Source: Ectocarpus siliculosus
Lineage: Eukaryota > Sar > Phaeophyceae > Ectocarpales > Ectocarpaceae
NCBI GenBank assembly: GCA_000310025.1
Contig: FN648921.1
Location: forward strand, 14,188 to 24,784
Reading direction: 5' to 3'
DNA: 10,597 nucleotides
Shown here: positions 1 to 7,268 of the stretch, one piece after another
Layout of the letters: each line of letters starts with the position of its first letter
Position numbering within the stretch: the first letter of the stretch is position 1
Program-made: the position numbers and the translations under genes
The notes under the pieces: generated by a model
Database searches by the model: none
What the model was told of the DNA's origin: nothing
The model's input: the letters and a program-made list of their open reading frames with translations, nothing else

Positions 1-410
1 AACTCACCGAGGTTTCTTACCCCAAAGCCTGTGGAGGTCCGTCTCGGAGAGAACTCACCAAGGTTTTGACCCCCAAAGCCTGCGGAGGTCCGTCTCGGAG
101 GGAACTCACCAAGGTTTTGACCCCCAAAGCCTGTGGAGGTCCGTCTCGGAGAGACATCACAAAGGTTTTCTCCCCCAAAGCCTGTGGAGGTCCGTCTCGG
201 AGGGACCTCACCAAGGTTCCTTACCCCCAAAGCCTGTGGAGGTCCGTCTCGGAGAGACATCACCAAGGTTCCTTACCCCCAAAGCCTGTGGAGGTCCGTC
301 TCGGAGAGACCTCACCAAGGTTTTCACCCCCAAAGCCTGTGGAGGTCCGTCTCGGAGAGACCTCACCAAGGTTTTCACCCCCAAAGCCTGTGGAGGTCCT
401 ACCTCACCAA
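1..410. repeat. Minisatellite, 51-52 bp unit, about 8 copies
   Basis: The block repeats a unit built on 'ctcaccaaggtt', 'cccccaaagcctgtggaggt' and 'ccgtctcggag'. Unit starts fall at about 1, 52, 103, 154, 205, 257, 309, 360 and a last truncated one near 401. Spacing is 51 for most units and 52 for two; the final unit lacks the 'ccgtctcggag' part. Because 51 is 17 codons, several frames stay open on both strands and read as 17-residue repeats (for example 'SLRDGPPQALGVKTLV' on the minus strand). The two 52-base units shift the plus-strand reading from 'TPKACGGPSRR' to 'PQSLWRSVSER' to 'PPKPVEVRLGE', and the long frames lack a proper ATG. I therefore read it as non-coding tandem DNA. The array begins at the window edge and probably extends upstream. 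Confidence 0.93.
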
Positions 411-419
411 GGTCGATGT

Positions 420-520
420 CCCTGCAGGGTGCCCACAGGAACCCTGTAGGAAAATCTGAACCCTGCAGGGTGCCCACAGGGTGTCCACAGGGTTGAAAGC
501 CTGCAGGGTGGCTACAGGGC
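420..520. repeat. Degenerate repeat of the CCTGCAGGGTG-CCACAGG type
   Basis: The 20-mer 'ccctgcagggtgcccacagg' occurs at 420-439 and again at 461-480, 41 bases apart. A third diverged copy, 'cctgcagggtggctacaggg', is at 500-519. Between them lie related words such as 'accctgtagg' and 'gtgtccacaggg'. The core CCTGCAGG is itself palindromic. It directly abuts the truncated last unit of the 51-base minisatellite, so the two may have grown as one compound array. I see no coding function. Confidence 0.75.
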
Positions 521-670
521 AGGGCACAATGGCCACGGGTGTGGGAAGGGGAGGACACAATTGTAGGTGACATTTCCGTTGTTGCTGCAGGTAGGTGTGG
601 ACCCATGTACCAGACGTATCCACCTTATTGAGGGATTCGCAGTAGCAAGGCGTCTCCACAATCTATATCA

Positions 671-756
671 GTGTTTGTCTTGTAGAAGGGGAGAAGCCCC
701 ATGATGAGAATCACTGTGTTTGTCTTGTAGGAGGAAAAGAAGCCCCAGCAATGATA
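671..756. repeat. Direct duplication, 45 bp offset
   Basis: 'gtgtttgtcttgtag' is present at 671-685 and at 716-730. The similarity continues through 'aaggggagaagcccc' against 'gaggaaaagaagcccc' and 'atgatgagaa' against 'aatgataa'. This is an imperfect two-copy tandem duplication with a 45-base period and no apparent coding content. Confidence 0.7.
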
Positions 757-952
757 AGTTCTCGATGCAGTATATAGTCAGGCGTGTTTTCCGCGAGCGT
801 TGAATGAAGGAGGTATTGTGTGTGGCGTACCACTCGCAGCAAAGAGCGAGGGAGGTTATCGCACGACATGATGGACCGCAGTTATCTTCGAGTGAGGGAG
901 AGCAGCCACATCGACGCGTGCTGTATGACGGTTGAGAATTGGAACTTCTTTT

Positions 953-1036
953 TTTCTGAGAGTCGAAGAGTTGTGTGTAAGCAGGCTGAAGTTTGAATTT
1001 CTGAGAGTCGGAGTAAGAGTTGTATGCAAGAAGGCT
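953..1036. repeat. Direct duplication, 45 bp offset
   Basis: 'tttctgagagtcg' occurs at 953-965 and 998-1010. Each copy is followed by 'aagagttgtgtgtaagcaggct' (first copy) or 'aagagttgtatgcaagaaggct' (second copy). The second copy has four extra bases, 'gagt', before this tail. It is a two-copy diverged tandem duplication whose offset (45) equals that of the pair near 700, although the sequences are unrelated. Confidence 0.72.
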
Positions 1037-1563
1037 TATCATGCTTGAGTGTTTGACAAAACAGCTGTCCCAGGATGATAGCATATACCACCGACCCCGG
1101 GGGCGACGCGATGCGCCGGAATCAAGGGGGAGGGAGGAAGGTAGGTGCTCAGATCATCGAAGTTGTGTGGAGGGCAGTAGTTGTAAATTGCAACAGCCTT
1201 TTGTTTGGGCTTTGTCGGAGTAAAATCGTGGCAGTGGCTGCAGACGTTTTGGACTTCGTTGGGTACTAGGAAGGTGATATTGAAACGTGGCGGGAAGGTT
1301 ACCCGGATCGATGACGTTGTCGGAGTTATCCTGTTTGCGTCTACCTTGCTTTTTAGTAGTACCATCCTTGGGAGGGAGGGGGTTTGACCCGGTGGCTGGG
1401 TTTCCCCTTAGGTTTTTATTGATTTGTTGTTTTTGCGGAAGAAACCTGACTTGAGGTGGCGGAAGCACGCATCCCACAGAAGAAGAAGTGGTTAGTTACT
1501 TTTGTGTAAAGAACCAGGGAGGGTGTTCGTGTGAGTGCGTATGTAGTCGGATCTGTAGACAAG

Positions 1564-1899
1564 ATGACTGTTGCAGGTGCCCCGCACATAGGTATGCGTT
1601 GGGTAGTACGACCAGAGAATGGTTATGCGGAGCCCCCACGCCAGCTGCTGTCAGCTGTCGTGCGCGTGGCACTCCCTGCTCTTTCCCCCCGACCGGGTGT
1701 GAGAGATAACAAGCATCTAAACATCAAGCACTACAGTCTCACAAAGACAACAAGGGCATACCACTTAGGGTTGACGAATATCGAAGACCCTAGCGTGAAA
1801 CAAGCATGCATCGACGAGATCGGGGCTTCATTTGAGCACCAAAGACAAGAGGATAAACGGTTGGTTTCACACAACGCAGTGTCCTGCTTCGATGATTAA
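1564..1899 (+). CDS. Hypothetical open frame, 111 aa, unrecognised
   Basis: This frame runs from an ATG at 1564 to TAA at 1897-1899. The same frame is open upstream to a GTG at 1531. The product begins MTVAGAPHIGMRWVV and ends with a mixed, hydrophilic and acidic tail (for example 'DEIGASFEHQRQEDKR'). I see no signal peptide, membrane segment or known domain. The amino-acid composition is protein-like, especially in the last 60 residues, so it could be an exon of a larger gene or a remnant. No flanking splice pair convinces me. It may equally be a chance frame. Confidence 0.2.
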   Translation: MTVAGAPHIGMRWVVRPENGYAEPPRQLLSAVVRVALPALSPRPGVRDNKHLNIKHYSLTKTTRAYHLGLTNIEDPSVKQACIDEIGASFEHQRQEDKRLVSHNAVSCFDD

Positions 1900-3523
1900 C
1901 CGCATCCGCCGGCTGAACTATGACGATAAACTCTCTTCACACAAAACGGCGCATGCACCAGGCAGGGCAAGTGCTGTTGGGTATGGATACTATTAGATGG
2001 CGGTCAGGATAGAGCATTTGTGGACAGGCGCCAAAGTCTCCGGAGTAGGTACAGACCACCGCAATATGCCCCTAAAAGGTAGGCCCAGGACGATTCCACA
2101 CCCACGCGCGGAAGCTACCCAACACGGACACGCCTCTGCAAACAAGAAGTGTGACGGTCCACAGAGTCGGATACAACTCAGAGTTGGACTGATTGCGGCA
2201 AGGCTGTTTCGTGTCCAGAGGACGTGATGAGAGTATTCGGCGCCCTTCAAGACGCGGCCTTAAACAGCGCATTCGACGACGGCGCTCTTCGGGACGATCG
2301 CGCTAGCTGCAGGCTCGCTTCTGCACACAGACGTACGTCGGAAAGGATTCCATCGGACGCGACGCAGGGACAGGTCTGTGAGGGTCGAACGACAACCAAG
2401 ACAGGTTTAGCAACCAACGGGGCTAGCTTAGCCCTTGGTACTCCCGGTCCTGGTGTGATGTGACAGGTAGTACGGAGGATCGCCGTGGGCATCTACCATT
2501 TTTTACACAACTACGCGCGTTATGGCGCACATCGGCGACTTCGCATCGATTGGAGTTATGGCACCGGGCTGCGCCAAAACGGCATATTTGAACCGCATTT
2601 CCGCGCCGATATCGGTGTTATCGCACCCCGTGCGATATCAACGACTTTTAACCTCCTTAGGGAAAACTTTTTCGCCCCGCCGTACAGTACTGGCACCTTT
2701 CGGGCCACGTCTGAATGTTACGAACGGCAGCGAGGGTATTGGTAGGCATCACTTGGGGCGCAAATCTGTTCATGAAGACCGTACCGTCGAGGTGCACGCT
2801 TAGAAACACGTAAAGTGTGTTTGTACGGTGCATACTCGGTACATCGAAAACAACCAATCAACCAAGCACACAGCCCACACATGCCTCACCTCCAACCGAA
2901 CGAAAAAAAAAGGGTTATATGAATGCATTGTACAACCGGGGGTACCGTGCCCCCTGAGGAAGACAAAAAAGAAAAAGAGCACCAGCCAACAAATGATACT
3001 AGCTACTGGAAGACCTCCAGGCTGACCTACTTGTACCAAGAAGCGCCTGTGTTCCCTTCTTCAGTAAAGGCGTGGCTCCGATATATGAGGGCGGTGTGAC
3101 AATGGCCCTCGAGACCCACATGTATGTCGGAGGCCACTCATGTACTTCTATGGGTACCCGACAATGCAATGGCCGGTGGAGTCCGTGACAACCGATTTCG
3201 ACCCTCTTTTTTATATCGGAGCCCCCTCTTGTAAGGTACCCTCTGATAACGGAGCCACGACTGTATAGGACATCCCCTGCATGTCTCTACTGGATCAACG
3301 ACATAATTATCGGGGGGAAATCCCCCGTGATGTCATGTGTTACAGAATGTGGCCTTCACACGGAACACGGCGCAGTGTCGTTTGACAGCTGATGTACCCG
3401 CTACCATTTCTATCTGTACATTTGAACTGTTTTTGAATGAAGGGGGTGCAGAAAAGGGGTTTTGACGCTGGCTCTTTTCCCATTCTCTAATCCTATACAA
3501 AGAAACAAAACAACCTTCCCGCC
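1900..3523. other. Gene-poor stretch, no recognised gene
   Basis: I recognise no gene in these 1.6 kb. Short ATG-started frames lie at 1997-2227 (76 aa), 2227-2463 (78 aa) and 2522-2803 (93 aa), all plus strand and without a family signature. A second frame overlaps the last one at 2485-2745 but starts at GTG. A minor inverted repeat, 'cggggg' at 3311-3316 and 'cccccg' at 3322-3327, could form a small hairpin. The 3100-3330 part has no long open frame. There are no RNA genes or long repeats that I can see. Confidence 0.5.
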
Positions 3524-3993
3524 AGGGTTCGGTTAGGCATTCTATTGTCAGCAGTAGAGGACACCATGAAGAGCCGTCGTGCGTGCTGGCACGTTCAGGT
3601 TTGCTACTGGAGCGGCGAATGTCGAAGGTCGCAGCAGCCTCTGAAAACAGTCCGAAATCTGCGCCGGAACCAAGCGGCATCCAACATTTCTCACAGCCAT
3701 GCTCACCACCACGGGGAACGAAAACCCCTGAACGGAGGGGTGTCAGCAGTAGCTAGTGGCATCAGCTACTGCTGTAAACCCGTAGTTCAGGAGATTGGGG
3801 TTGGTGGCTGCGAGCATGGCAGTGACAAATGTTGGATGCCGCTTGGTTCCGGCGCAGATTCTTCGGACTGTTTTCAAAGGCTGCTGCGACCGTCGATACT
3901 TCAACTCCAGTAGCAAACCTGAACGTGCCAGCACGCACGAGGCCTCTTCATGATGTCCTCTACTGGTGACAATAAAATGCCTAACCTAACCCT
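3524..3993. mobile_element. Foldback (hairpin) MITE-like element, about 470 bp
   Basis: The left arm (3524-3710) and right arm (3799-3993) are reverse complements, roughly 90% alike by eye. Shared blocks include 'cgtgcgtgctggcacgttca', 'aacagtccg' and 'ccaagcggcatccaacattt'. Pairing continues more weakly through the middle ('ctgaac' at 3728 with 'gttcag' at 3785) to a tight central hairpin, 'cagcagtagct' at 3744-3754 with 'agctactgctg' at 3764-3774. All pairs share one centre near 3759, so the whole element is a single snap-back. The tips read 'agggttcggttaggcatt' (left) and 'aatgcctaacctaaccct' (right). Target duplication is unclear: if the element starts at GGCATT, it is flanked by TA on both sides (3534-3535 and 3982-3983), which would suit a Tc1/mariner-type mobiliser. 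The open frames inside appear on both strands because of the palindrome and lack ATG starts of note, so I treat it as non-autonomous. Confidence 0.85.
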
Positions 3994-4103
3994 CAAAACT
4001 GACCTTGTTTGAGCGCCTTCCGTTTTGGCTCCCTTGACTTGAATTTAGAAGAGTGTGAATTTTTATGTTGATTTCAAGCTGCCTGTGGAGGTAGACGTGT
4101 GAA

Positions 4104-4343
4104 ATGTATGTCTTGAACAGCCTTTACTGCCGCCCTGTGCGAGAGTCAACGACTTCTGTTTTTCGCGGTGCCTTCCTACTGGTCTGGTGTGTCTGTTGTG
4201 CAATTTCTGGTGCTCTTGCGTTTGTTTTGAAAGTTAGTCAACATCAAGATTCGTCTTTTGCACCCACCCCCTTAAAAAACAGGAGTTGCGGATTCGAGCA
4301 GCCGTTTCCCGCTCTTCTTGAAATCCACAACAATTTAATGTGA
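4104..4343 (+). CDS. Hypothetical short frame with one membrane segment
   Basis: An ATG at 4104 opens a 79-codon frame ending in TGA at 4341-4343. Residues about 22-42 ('GAFLLVWCVCCAISGALAFVL') form one hydrophobic stretch long enough to span a membrane, preceded by basic residues and followed by a polar tail. No family is recognised, and no supporting promoter or splice signals are evident. Chance hydrophobic frames of this length are common, so confidence is low. Confidence 0.15.
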   Translation: MYVLNSLYCRPVRESTTSVFRGAFLLVWCVCCAISGALAFVLKVSQHQDSSFAPTPLKNRSCGFEQPFPALLEIHNNLM

Positions 4344-4451
4344 CATTGATTACATATACCTGTGCGATGAGTTTACATGTACATATGTACTGTAGGTGAG
4401 GCGCGTTTGAGGGCAGTGGGGATACATACTGTAGTAGCAGATAGGAAGGTA

Positions 4452-4908
4452 CTAGCAGTTCGTTTGTACCAATTGGAGTTCAATCCTTCTCATCTGTAAT
4501 GGAATAATAGCGAGGCGAAAACGGACGGCGGTTTGCAAGGCAGCAAGGCAGCAGTACATACATGTATTTTCTTCCCTGTTTTCTTGGACGGTGTGAGTCC
4601 AAGAATGTTGTTGAGACATTTGGAGCGTGTCGTAGCCATGTTGCAGAGCATCCGTCGTGAAGAGCAACAGCAGCAGTGAGTAGCTGTGCATATAAGTCAT
4701 CTTCGTGTTGAGTGTGGTGGATACTTACACGACGAAAGGCACACACGCGTATCCAAGTTCTACACACGTGGGACCTGGGTCGTGATAACCAGCGGAAGAG
4801 GTTGATGTCAGCCACAAGGTCAATGTGGGAGAGCAGCTTTGCACGAAACTCAATACAGCCTTCCCGCCTTGCCTCAAGTCTTAGAGCTAATGCAGACTTG
4901 GAGACCAT
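4452..4908 (-). CDS. Possible two-exon small gene, about 73 aa
   Basis: On the minus strand an ATG at 4908-4906 (context 'tcgATGg') opens 60 codons rich in Arg and Leu, ending '...WIRVCAFRR' at 4729. This is followed immediately by a textbook donor, GTAAGTAT, at 4728. A good acceptor, 'tattccattacag', ends at 4494. Joining them keeps the frame (phase 0) and adds 13 residues (MRRIELQLVQTNC) before TAG at 4454-4452. The intron would be 235 bases (4728-4494). Two CRE-type palindromes lie 30 and 76 bases upstream of the ATG. The product has no domain I recognise. Read without splicing, the frame continues to 4480. This is a model from splice signals only; it could also be part of a larger gene or coincidence. 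Confidence 0.22.
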
Positions 4909-4930
4909 CGACAGGGTTGAATTTTCACCT

Positions 4931-4994
4931 GGTCAGATGACGTCATTTGGTCTGAGAATAGAAGAAATTTTCCCTTGGTCAGATGACGTCATTT
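4931..4994. promoter_or_regulatory. Paired TGACGTCA (CRE-type) palindromes in a 46 bp duplication
   Basis: The 18-mer 'ggtcagatgacgtcattt' is found at 4931-4948 and again at 4977-4994. Each contains the perfect 8-base palindrome TGACGTCA (4938-4945 and 4984-4991), the consensus bound by bZIP factors of the CREB/ATF type. Both copies continue with 'g(g/a)tctgaga'. The pair lies just upstream of the minus-strand ATG at 4908, which would suit a promoter for that frame. Function is inferred; the sequence shows only the duplicated sites. Confidence 0.4.
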
Positions 4995-5429
4995 GATCTG
5001 AGATTACTTCTGCTGTAGAAAATTTGTTTCACAATTAATTTTTTCACGATGATTTTTATTCGCGTTGGCATACCTTGTATATTTTCCGACACAACCAATC
5101 CATGTCTCCGTTGTTGTTGATCACTCGCATTCATTCAAAACTCACAAGACAGCTACCAAACTGCTTTGTTGAGCCTGTTACCCGCAGGGGAGATGTCCCT
5201 ATTTGCTACCTGGGAAATCGTAGACATACAGGTAGCTTTTTCCGACGCTATGAATTCGATGCTAATCTGTCTCTGACTCTTAGAGATGGATTCGTTGTGT
5301 CATATAAAGAAAAAAAAAAACTCAAAATGATCACCTTGCACTTCGCCACCGCAAAAAGCATCGCGGATACCTACTGCAAGTCTGCAAGGATATGAGTCGG
5401 CGATACCCAGCGGCTCATTACCCCGCCCT

Positions 5430-5843
5430 ATGGCATCTCTACTCTGCTGTCTGTCTACATCAACTGCTGCTCCGCTCTCTCCACTCACCGACACGAACAA
5501 CATGCATCAAGGGTGTTCTCCGCGGTTGCTCCAAACACCCGGCTCCTGCATGCACCCCCCTGGCGCGTTTAATTTTTTTCCAGAAGTAGATGCGGGGAAA
5601 CTCTCTCGCCAAGTTGTGTGCACACACACAAGCATCCAGCTCTACTGCGAAGGAACACGTCCCAGAGGAAAGGAGGAGTGCTTACGTCTGGAGACTCGCC
5701 CCGAGCATGTAAGTGTGTACAGCAGTCAGTGCAGTGCAGGTGACAGTAGTGCGGGTGTGCGACAGGGGGAGCCACACATATACATGTGTTGCTGTAGATG
5801 GACTTGCTTCTTCTCGGCGGACCCAAACCCACTGCCAAACTAA
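5430..5843 (+). CDS. Hypothetical cysteine-rich frame, 137 aa
   Basis: An ATG at 5430 opens 137 codons ending in TAA at 5841-5843. It encodes 12 cysteines, including CC near residue 6 and CCC near the C-terminus. The N-terminus (MASLLCCLSTSTAAPL) is mildly hydrophobic and could pass as a weak secretion signal, which would make a small secreted cysteine-rich protein. However, the cysteines are irregularly spaced, no family is recognised, and an 89-codon frame is open on the opposite strand (5569-5838). A chance frame is the likelier explanation. Confidence 0.14.
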   Translation: MASLLCCLSTSTAAPLSPLTDTNNMHQGCSPRLLQTPGSCMHPPGAFNFFPEVDAGKLSRQVVCTHTSIQLYCEGTRPRGKEECLRLETRPEHVSVYSSQCSAGDSSAGVRQGEPHIYMCCCRWTCFFSADPNPLPN

Positions 5844-6469
5844 GGTTGGTTGCACCTCTACTACATGCCAGGGTACGTGCTCACCGCCATAGAAGCTCGC
5901 CTGAAGCCGTTTAGGGCTGCTCCCGACCACGCGCGTTTCAGGAGAGGAGTTAGTTGTGAAAGGCCTCTCCCGCGGAGGTGTGTTTTGATTCCAAATTCGG
6001 AATAAAACATGGGGTATTTATCACTTGCCGATCCCCGAATAGAATATTCAGCCTTCGGAACTTTTGCCAGACCGAGGTCAAAAAATCAAACCGAAGTATA
6101 ACAATTCCTTGTTCCATGTGGCATGGCCCACGTCATAACAGCAACCTCTTACAACTGGCAAACGGCGCACGTTTTGGGTTGTTCGCGGTGGCGCAGATCT
6201 GCCTTTGATAATCGTTCGTGATTCGCAAAATCACTAGTGGATCTTCCATTCCCGCACGTTTGGCCCCGATGGTAATTTTTCGACTCCCCTCCCATACGTA
6301 GGGGTCCAACAGAAAAAATTAAACTATTTCGCGCGAAGCACGAAAAGAAGGGTCGGAGAGAGACATCAAAGCAAGCGTAGATAGATATGGATGGAGCTTA
6401 CACCACCACGTAGATCACCAGTGCGCACGCTCACACCTCACCCGATACCGCCAGTCAGTCAGGAGATGA

Positions 6470-6721
6470 ATGGGAGCACTGTTTAGCTCTCATCATCATA
6501 GCGGGCAAACATTTCTTTCGGAAGTAAATGAGAAGACGCAAGACGGAAAGCTTGCCGCATTCATTGTGATAGAAAAAACTGGCTCTCCGAACTCGGAAGA
6601 CATCACATGCATCTCGCTCATGTTTGTTTCTCATGATCAGCTCTGTGTGCTGGGTCTCTCTGCGGTATGTATGTGGTCCGGAGGACGACACAGAAACACC
6701 GGGTGTATGTGTATGTGCTGA
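6470..6721 (+). CDS. Hypothetical short frame, 83 aa
   Basis: An ATG at 6470 opens 83 codons to TGA at 6719-6721. The middle ('LAAFIVIEK', 'CISLMFVSH') is protein-like with alternating hydrophobic residues, and the end is Cys/Met rich because it runs into a 'gtatgtgtatgtg' simple repeat. There is no known domain. An 89-codon frame with ATG at 6724 covers the same bases on the minus strand, so neither is secure. Confidence 0.12.
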   Translation: MGALFSSHHHSGQTFLSEVNEKTQDGKLAAFIVIEKTGSPNSEDITCISLMFVSHDQLCVLGLSAVCMWSGGRHRNTGCMCMC

Positions 6722-6985
6722 CATTAAACTTTACGGAGTATTGATCTAGACTGACTGCTGTATGTTGCTGTACTGTATGTAGTCTCACAGCTGTATATAG
6801 CTATGTACAAGCCACACTTGCACACACAGACAGACAGGTCAAAGCGCACGCCACGCGCACCCAAGTAGTAGCAGCCATACATATAGCAAACAAGTGCAGT
6901 TTTCTTCTTCTGTTGCTATACGGTATCTATCTGTCTTTAATCCGGAGAGTAGCGTAGACTCCCCCGTGACACTCGGTCACAGGGT

Positions 6986-7009
6986 CCCAGATTGTGTCCC
7001 AGATTGTGT
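6986..7009. repeat. Perfect tandem 12-mer, two copies
   Basis: 'cccagattgtgt' is repeated exactly at 6986-6997 and 6998-7009. It sits just before the presumed left end of the hAT element and follows 'cacaggg', so it may be the outermost part of that element or simply flanking DNA. Confidence 0.6.
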
Positions 7010-7028
7010 ACTATTGAAGCGCATTGTG

Positions 7029-7127
7029 TAGGGTTGTGTATCGGAGCCGATAAGTTTGATATGATCGGACGATATATATCGTATCGAATATCTATTGTCA
7101 GCCCCGATATGTTGGGCGATATATTTG
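7029..7127. promoter_or_regulatory. Subterminal TATCG/CGATA motif cluster
   Basis: Within about 100 bases the words TATCG or CGATA recur in both orientations: 'tatcgg' near 7039, 'ccgata' near 7047, the perfect 14-base palindrome 'acgatatatatcgt' at 7069-7082, 'tatcgaata' near 7082, 'ccgatatg' near 7104 and 'gcgatatat' near 7117. Clusters of short motifs next to the terminal repeat are a known feature of hAT elements, where the transposase binds. Here the role is inferred from placement. The region may also contain the transposase promoter. Confidence 0.45.
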
Positions 7128-7268
7128 AGGGGGCTCCGTGAATCAAAAAGGGGGCATATGTTACAACAGTTACACGTTTGGACCCCCTATGAGGCCTCGC
7201 TGTTGCGGCGGCTGTTGCTTTGGACCACAGAAGAGCAGACCGAACACCGAACACTAGCCGAACACCCC

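Larger units (their letters stand above)
521..1563. other. Gene-poor stretch, no recognised gene
   Basis: Apart from the two short duplications listed separately, I recognise nothing here. The longest ATG-started frame is on the minus strand from 1365 to 1039 (108 codons). It contains a 'VCSHCH' motif and is proline-rich, but matches no family I know. A thymine-rich run lies at 948-955. The remaining frames start at GTG or TTG and are probably chance openings. Confidence 0.5.
5000..6979. other. Gene-poor stretch, no recognised gene
   Basis: Nothing here is recognised beyond the candidate frames listed separately (5430 and 6470). A further ATG frame of 97 codons runs from 5102 to 5395 on the plus strand. 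An adenine run lies near 5309-5319, a small CA run near 5621, and an inverted repeat 'gctacctg' (5205-5212) / 'caggtagc' (5229-5236) could form a hairpin. Positions 5850-6460 hold no notable frame. Positions 6725-6900 are a low-complexity stretch of 'tgtatgta', 'gctgta' and 'cacaca' words. No RNA genes are seen. Confidence 0.5.

Noticed and set aside
17-606. Repeat-protein frames in the minisatellite
   Set aside because: They start at non-ATG codons, shift frame at the 52-base units and occur on both strands.
3545-3913. A 122-codon frame inside the foldback element
   Set aside because: It starts at TTG, and the same peptide words recur on the opposite strand because the DNA is palindromic, so it is not evidence of a gene.
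4378-4390. Palindrome 'gtacatatgtac'
   Set aside because: It is a single 12-base palindrome in an AT-rich stretch with no partner or context; not distinguishable from chance.
3541-7102. Shared 12-mer 'tctattgtcagc' at 3541 (foldback) and 7091 (hAT left region), suggesting that the hAT mobilises the foldback element
   Set aside because: A few shared 12-mers are expected by chance in 10 kb. The spacing from the tips differs (17 against 62 bases) and neither the TATCG cluster nor an 8-base target copy is present at the foldback element.
7241-7265. Three copies of 'cgaacac' just before the transposase ATG
   Set aside because: They are too short and irregularly spaced to claim a binding array; possibly slippage.
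7095-7268. Upstream extension of exon 1 starting at TTG 7095
   Set aside because: The start is TTG, not expected for a eukaryotic gene, and the extension overlaps the TATCG subterminal array. ATG at 7269 precedes the acidic head; ATG at 7158 remains possible.
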